This document shows, piece after piece, positions 12,966 to 14,432 of a stretch of 14,432 nt of DNA; position 1 is the stretch's first letter, and each line of letters begins with the position of its first letter. The position numbers and the translations under genes were made by a program. Origin of the DNA: Planctomycetota bacterium (lineage in GTDB: Bacteria > Planctomycetota > Phycisphaerae > UBA1845). The stretch lies in NCBI GenBank assembly GCA_024278775.1, contig JAJRSP010000250.1:1-14432 (forward strand). Reading direction: 5' to 3'. The notes beneath the pieces were generated by a model. The model worked only from the letters and a program-made list of their open reading frames with translations, had not been told where the DNA came from and did not search any database.

Positions 12966-13892
12966 TTATGGTACGCGTCCCAGCTCGCGCAGGCGGGCGT
13001 ATTCGATGCAGTACTTGGCCCACGGCTTGGCGCGAAGTCTTGCGTTGTCGATGGGTTCGTGTGTGGCGATACAAATGCCGTAGGTTCTGTTTTCGATACG
13101 CTCAAGAGCTTCGTCGATTTCGCGAATGAGCGATCGCTCGTTTTCGATCAGGCCGAAGGTGAATTCCTGCTCCCAATTGTCGCTGCCGACGTCGGCCATG
13201 TGCAGGGGCACGGTCGATCCCGTGCGTCCGGACGAGGCTTCGATGCTCATGTGCTGCATATCGCCGATGAGTTCGCGACGTTTGTCGTGCAGCATTTTTG
13301 CGAATCCGCGCAATTCTTTTTTCGATAATTTCGTTTTGGGAACTTTTTTATTCTCATCTGCGAGAATAATGGTTTTTGTCCCCCACTGGACCGTGATGGG
13401 GCCGGTGGGTTCAGGCTCGGGCGTGGGCAGGGTAGCCCGTTTGCGCGGCGCCTTCTTTGCGACGGGGTTTTGTACCTTCTTGGGTGCGACCTTTTTGGTG
13501 GCGACCTTTTTGGTGGCGACCTTCTTTTTCGGGGGGGCGGCGACCGTTTTCCTAGCCCGCGCAGTGGTTGCTTTTGCTTTTGTCGTTTTTCGTGGTGCGG
13601 ACTTCTTCGCGACGGGCTTGCGACTCTTGACCTTCTTCGCGATGGTTTTGGCGACTTTTTTTGTCGTTTTTCGAGCGACGGGCTTGGCCTTTTTGACCGG
13701 AGCCTTCTTCTTTGCGGTCGGCTTGCGCACGACTGCCGCCTTCTTCTTCGAGGCAGTTTTCGCCTTGGCTTTGGCCGATTTGGCTGGACCGGTTTTCGCC
13801 TTCCTGGTGGCGCGTTTGACCGGCTTTGCGGCGGCCCGTTTCCTGGGCGATTCGCTCTTTTTCCCGGCTGCGACTTTACTGCGTTTGGCCAC
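12966..13892 (-). CDS. DksA/TraR-type regulator with histone-H1-like Lys/Ala-rich tail and degenerate zinc finger
   Basis: The ATG at 13892 has GGAGG 6 bases upstream. Residues 1-155 are almost only Lys, Ala, Arg, Val, Pro and Thr, with repeated TKKVA/PKKV units, like histone H1 C-terminal tails and bacterial H1-like proteins that bind DNA non-specifically. Residues about 188-308 are DksA-like: a predicted coiled-coil start (LSKKELRGFAKMLHDKRREL), MADVGSDNWEQEF at the coil tip, a second helix (NERSLIREIDEALERIENRTYG) and the finger region CIATHEP...RLRAKPWAKYCIEY. DksA finger proteins have CxxC...CxxC; here the positions read Cys274, Thr277, Cys295 and Tyr298, so classical zinc binding is doubtful. 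DksA proteins act in the RNA polymerase secondary channel. Whether this one does, or is mainly a chromatin protein, is open. It is the first gene of the operon. Confidence 0.88.
   Translation of the reverse strand: MAKRSKVAAGKKSESPRKRAAAKPVKRATRKAKTGPAKSAKAKAKTASKKKAAVVRKPTAKKKAPVKKAKPVARKTTKKVAKTIAKKVKSRKPVAKKSAPRKTTKAKATTARARKTVAAPPKKKVATKKVATKKVAPKKVQNPVAKKAPRKRATLPTPEPEPTGPITVQWGTKTIILADENKKVPKTKLSKKELRGFAKMLHDKRRELIGDMQHMSIEASSGRTGSTVPLHMADVGSDNWEQEFTFGLIENERSLIREIDEALERIENRTYGICIATHEPIDNARLRAKPWAKYCIEYARLRELGRVP
13483..13527 (-). repeat. 15-bp tandem repeat in the Lys-rich tail
   Basis: Three consecutive 15-base units based on GTGGCGACCTTTTTG (plus strand) encode repeated KKVAT/KKVAP. 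Slippage here would add or remove five residues without breaking the frame. Confidence 0.7.
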
Positions 13893-13923
13893 GCGATCCT
13901 CCGAGGGGCAAATGCACGTAAGT

Positions 13924-13939
13924 CCTTGTCATTACAAGG
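13924..13939. repeat. Hairpin in the leader of the DksA-like operon
   Basis: CCTTGT (13924-13929) and ACAAGG (13934-13939) are perfect complements around a 4-base loop. It lies between the predicted transcription start and the ribosome site, so it would fold in the leader RNA. A DNA operator is the other reading. Confidence 0.5.
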
Positions 13940-13959
13940 GCAATGCAAATTAACGGGGC

Positions 13960-13988
13960 AGTATAGAACGCGCCTTGTCGCTTGTCAA
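13960..13988 (-). promoter_or_regulatory. Near-consensus sigma70 promoter for the dksA-like/lspA/ribD operon
   Basis: On the minus strand, TTGACA (13988-13983) is followed after exactly 17 bases by TATACT (13965-13960). This is a perfect -35 and a 5-of-6 -10 element. Transcription would start near 13953, leaving a leader of about 60 bases before the ATG at 13892. Confidence 0.8.
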
Positions 13989-14002
13989 GATGTGCTTCGG
14001 GA

Positions 14003-14027
14003 TGCCCGGGAGAGGACTCGAACCTCC
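14003..14027 (-). pseudogene. 3' fragment of a tRNA gene (T arm and acceptor strand), possible attachment site
   Basis: Read on the minus strand, GGAGG-TTCGAGT-CCTCT forms a T arm with the invariant TTCGA, followed by the acceptor strand CCCGGGC and discriminator A at 14003. No matching GCCCGGG 5' acceptor strand and no D or anticodon arm is found in the following bases, so only the 3' end of a tRNA remains. CCA is not encoded. The T arm resembles tRNA-Leu, but identity is not certain. Such fragments are typical of one end of an element inserted into a tRNA gene. Confidence 0.6.
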
Positions 14028-14311
14028 ACCTAGTCACTCAAAAACAGCGTTTAAGATAGAAAGAATGCGGTTTTTCGGAATCACTCACGTCGCTTTAGGT
14101 CAAACGTTTAGGTCAAACATTCGTTTTCTGCCTAAGAACGGGTATCGGAATAAATACGTTCGCTTTTTGTTAGGGTGAAACCCGCATTCCCCGTCAGTAA
14201 TCATCCGATAGTTTGTTCGGCTTGTGTTAGGCATACCAGAAACATACCATATCGTGAATAAATGTCAAGGCGTGACACTCACCCTCGACATTTTGCCCAG
14301 GGCAATCGCAC
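14028..14311. other. AT-rich gene-free stretch beside the tRNA fragment
   Basis: These 284 bases are AT-richer than their surroundings and hold no supported gene. They contain the direct repeats described at 14076-14166, an inverted pair GAATGCGG (14063-14070) and CCGCATTC (14182-14189), and a short near-palindrome TTGCCC-A-GGGCAA (14293-14305) next to the transposase stop. One end of the insertion sequence should lie in the right part, but I could not fix its terminal repeat. Confidence 0.5.
14076..14166 (+). repeat. Cluster of short direct repeats
   Basis: TTTAGGTCAAAC occurs twice in tandem (14094-14105 and 14107-14118, 13-bp period). A 21-base pair of imperfect repeats, CGGAAT-N8-TCGCTTT, is found at 14076-14096 and 14146-14166. 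Integrase arm sites or remnants of element ends would look like this. Confidence 0.6.
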
Positions 14312-14432
14312 TTAAATCTTCTGGCCGAGGAGCTTGAGCAGGTAGTCCTCTTCCAGGCAGGCTTTGAGGCGTTTTGCCTTGACGCCGACTTTGGTGCTTT
14401 TGTCCTGCCGAAGGAGATTCAGCGCCAAGCGA
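14312..14432 (-). CDS. DDE transposase, C-terminal end only (continues beyond the window)
   Basis: The last 39 codons of a minus-strand gene end with TAA at 14312-14314. The peptide reads RLALNLLRQDKSTKVGVKAK and then RLKACLEEDYLLKLLGQKI. The pattern ALNLLRxDKSxKxGxxxKRLKA...DYLLKLL matches the C-terminal end of IS4-superfamily transposases, most like the ISAs1 group. The catalytic domain lies outside the window, so family and intactness cannot be judged. It is next to a truncated tRNA gene, consistent with a mobile-element-rich junction. Confidence 0.65.
   Translation of the reverse strand, partial: RLALNLLRQDKSTKVGVKAKRLKACLEEDYLLKLLGQKI

Noticed and set aside
13126..13953. Long plus-strand frame opposite the DksA-like gene
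   Set aside because: It is the antisense of the Lys/Ala-rich tail, which leaves the complementary strand free of stops. The GGAGG ribosome site, promoter and family match support the minus strand.

Overview
The window looks like a piece of a planctomycete chromosome, most likely from the Phycisphaerae or a nearby lineage. This is inferred from gene content, not from a marker gene. The supporting features are: a small membrane protein with the zinc ribbon and following CPECGRVFDPANPTTF stretch common in that phylum; a secreted protein with thrombospondin type 3 repeats and a C-terminal anchor; a DksA-like protein with a long Lys/Ala-rich histone-H1-like tail and a degenerate zinc finger; an LspA carrying a large loop insertion; and a dispersed palindromic repeat whose reverse frame reads ARTEVRGS. 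The sequence is moderately GC-rich and genes are packed on both strands.

Layout. Bases 1-1067 (+) hold the end of a Cys-rich protein with a metzincin-type zinc motif, then a small secreted or lipoprotein-like protein. Bases 1145-2311 (-) hold queE and queD, two steps of the queuosine/7-deazaguanine precursor pathway. Bases 2417-3276 (+) hold fxsA and a DUF423 membrane gene that overlap by 4 bp. Bases 3432-4661 (-) hold pepT, and 4851-5300 (-) the zinc-ribbon membrane protein. A hairpin-rich gap (5301-5658) follows. Bases 5659-7494 (+) hold the thrombospondin-repeat protein. Bases 7719-9134 (-) hold an unassigned TPR/multi-TM protein containing an 11-base G tract.

Bases 9477-13892 (-) look like one operon: DksA-like regulator, lspA, ribD, a TsaC/Sua5-phosphatase fusion, rpiB. 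It has two 4-bp start/stop overlaps and sits behind a near-consensus sigma70 promoter (TTGACA, 17 bp, TATACT). The operon mixes transcription control, lipoprotein signal-peptide removal, riboflavin synthesis, tRNA t6A modification plus protein dephosphorylation, and pentose phosphate isomerisation. The fusion followed by rpiB condenses the ywlC/ywlE/rpiB neighbourhood known from Bacillus.

Bases 14003-14432 look like the edge of a mobile element: a 3' fragment of a tRNA gene (-), a cluster of short direct repeats, and the C-terminal end of a DDE transposase running off the window.

Most genes are recognisable housekeeping functions. The less ordinary signals are the four-copy palindromic repeat family with a compensatory base-pair change, the TsaC-YwlE-like fusion, the histone-tailed DksA, the in-frame G11 tract and the tRNA remnant. 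I found no clearly new defence or multi-gene effector system.
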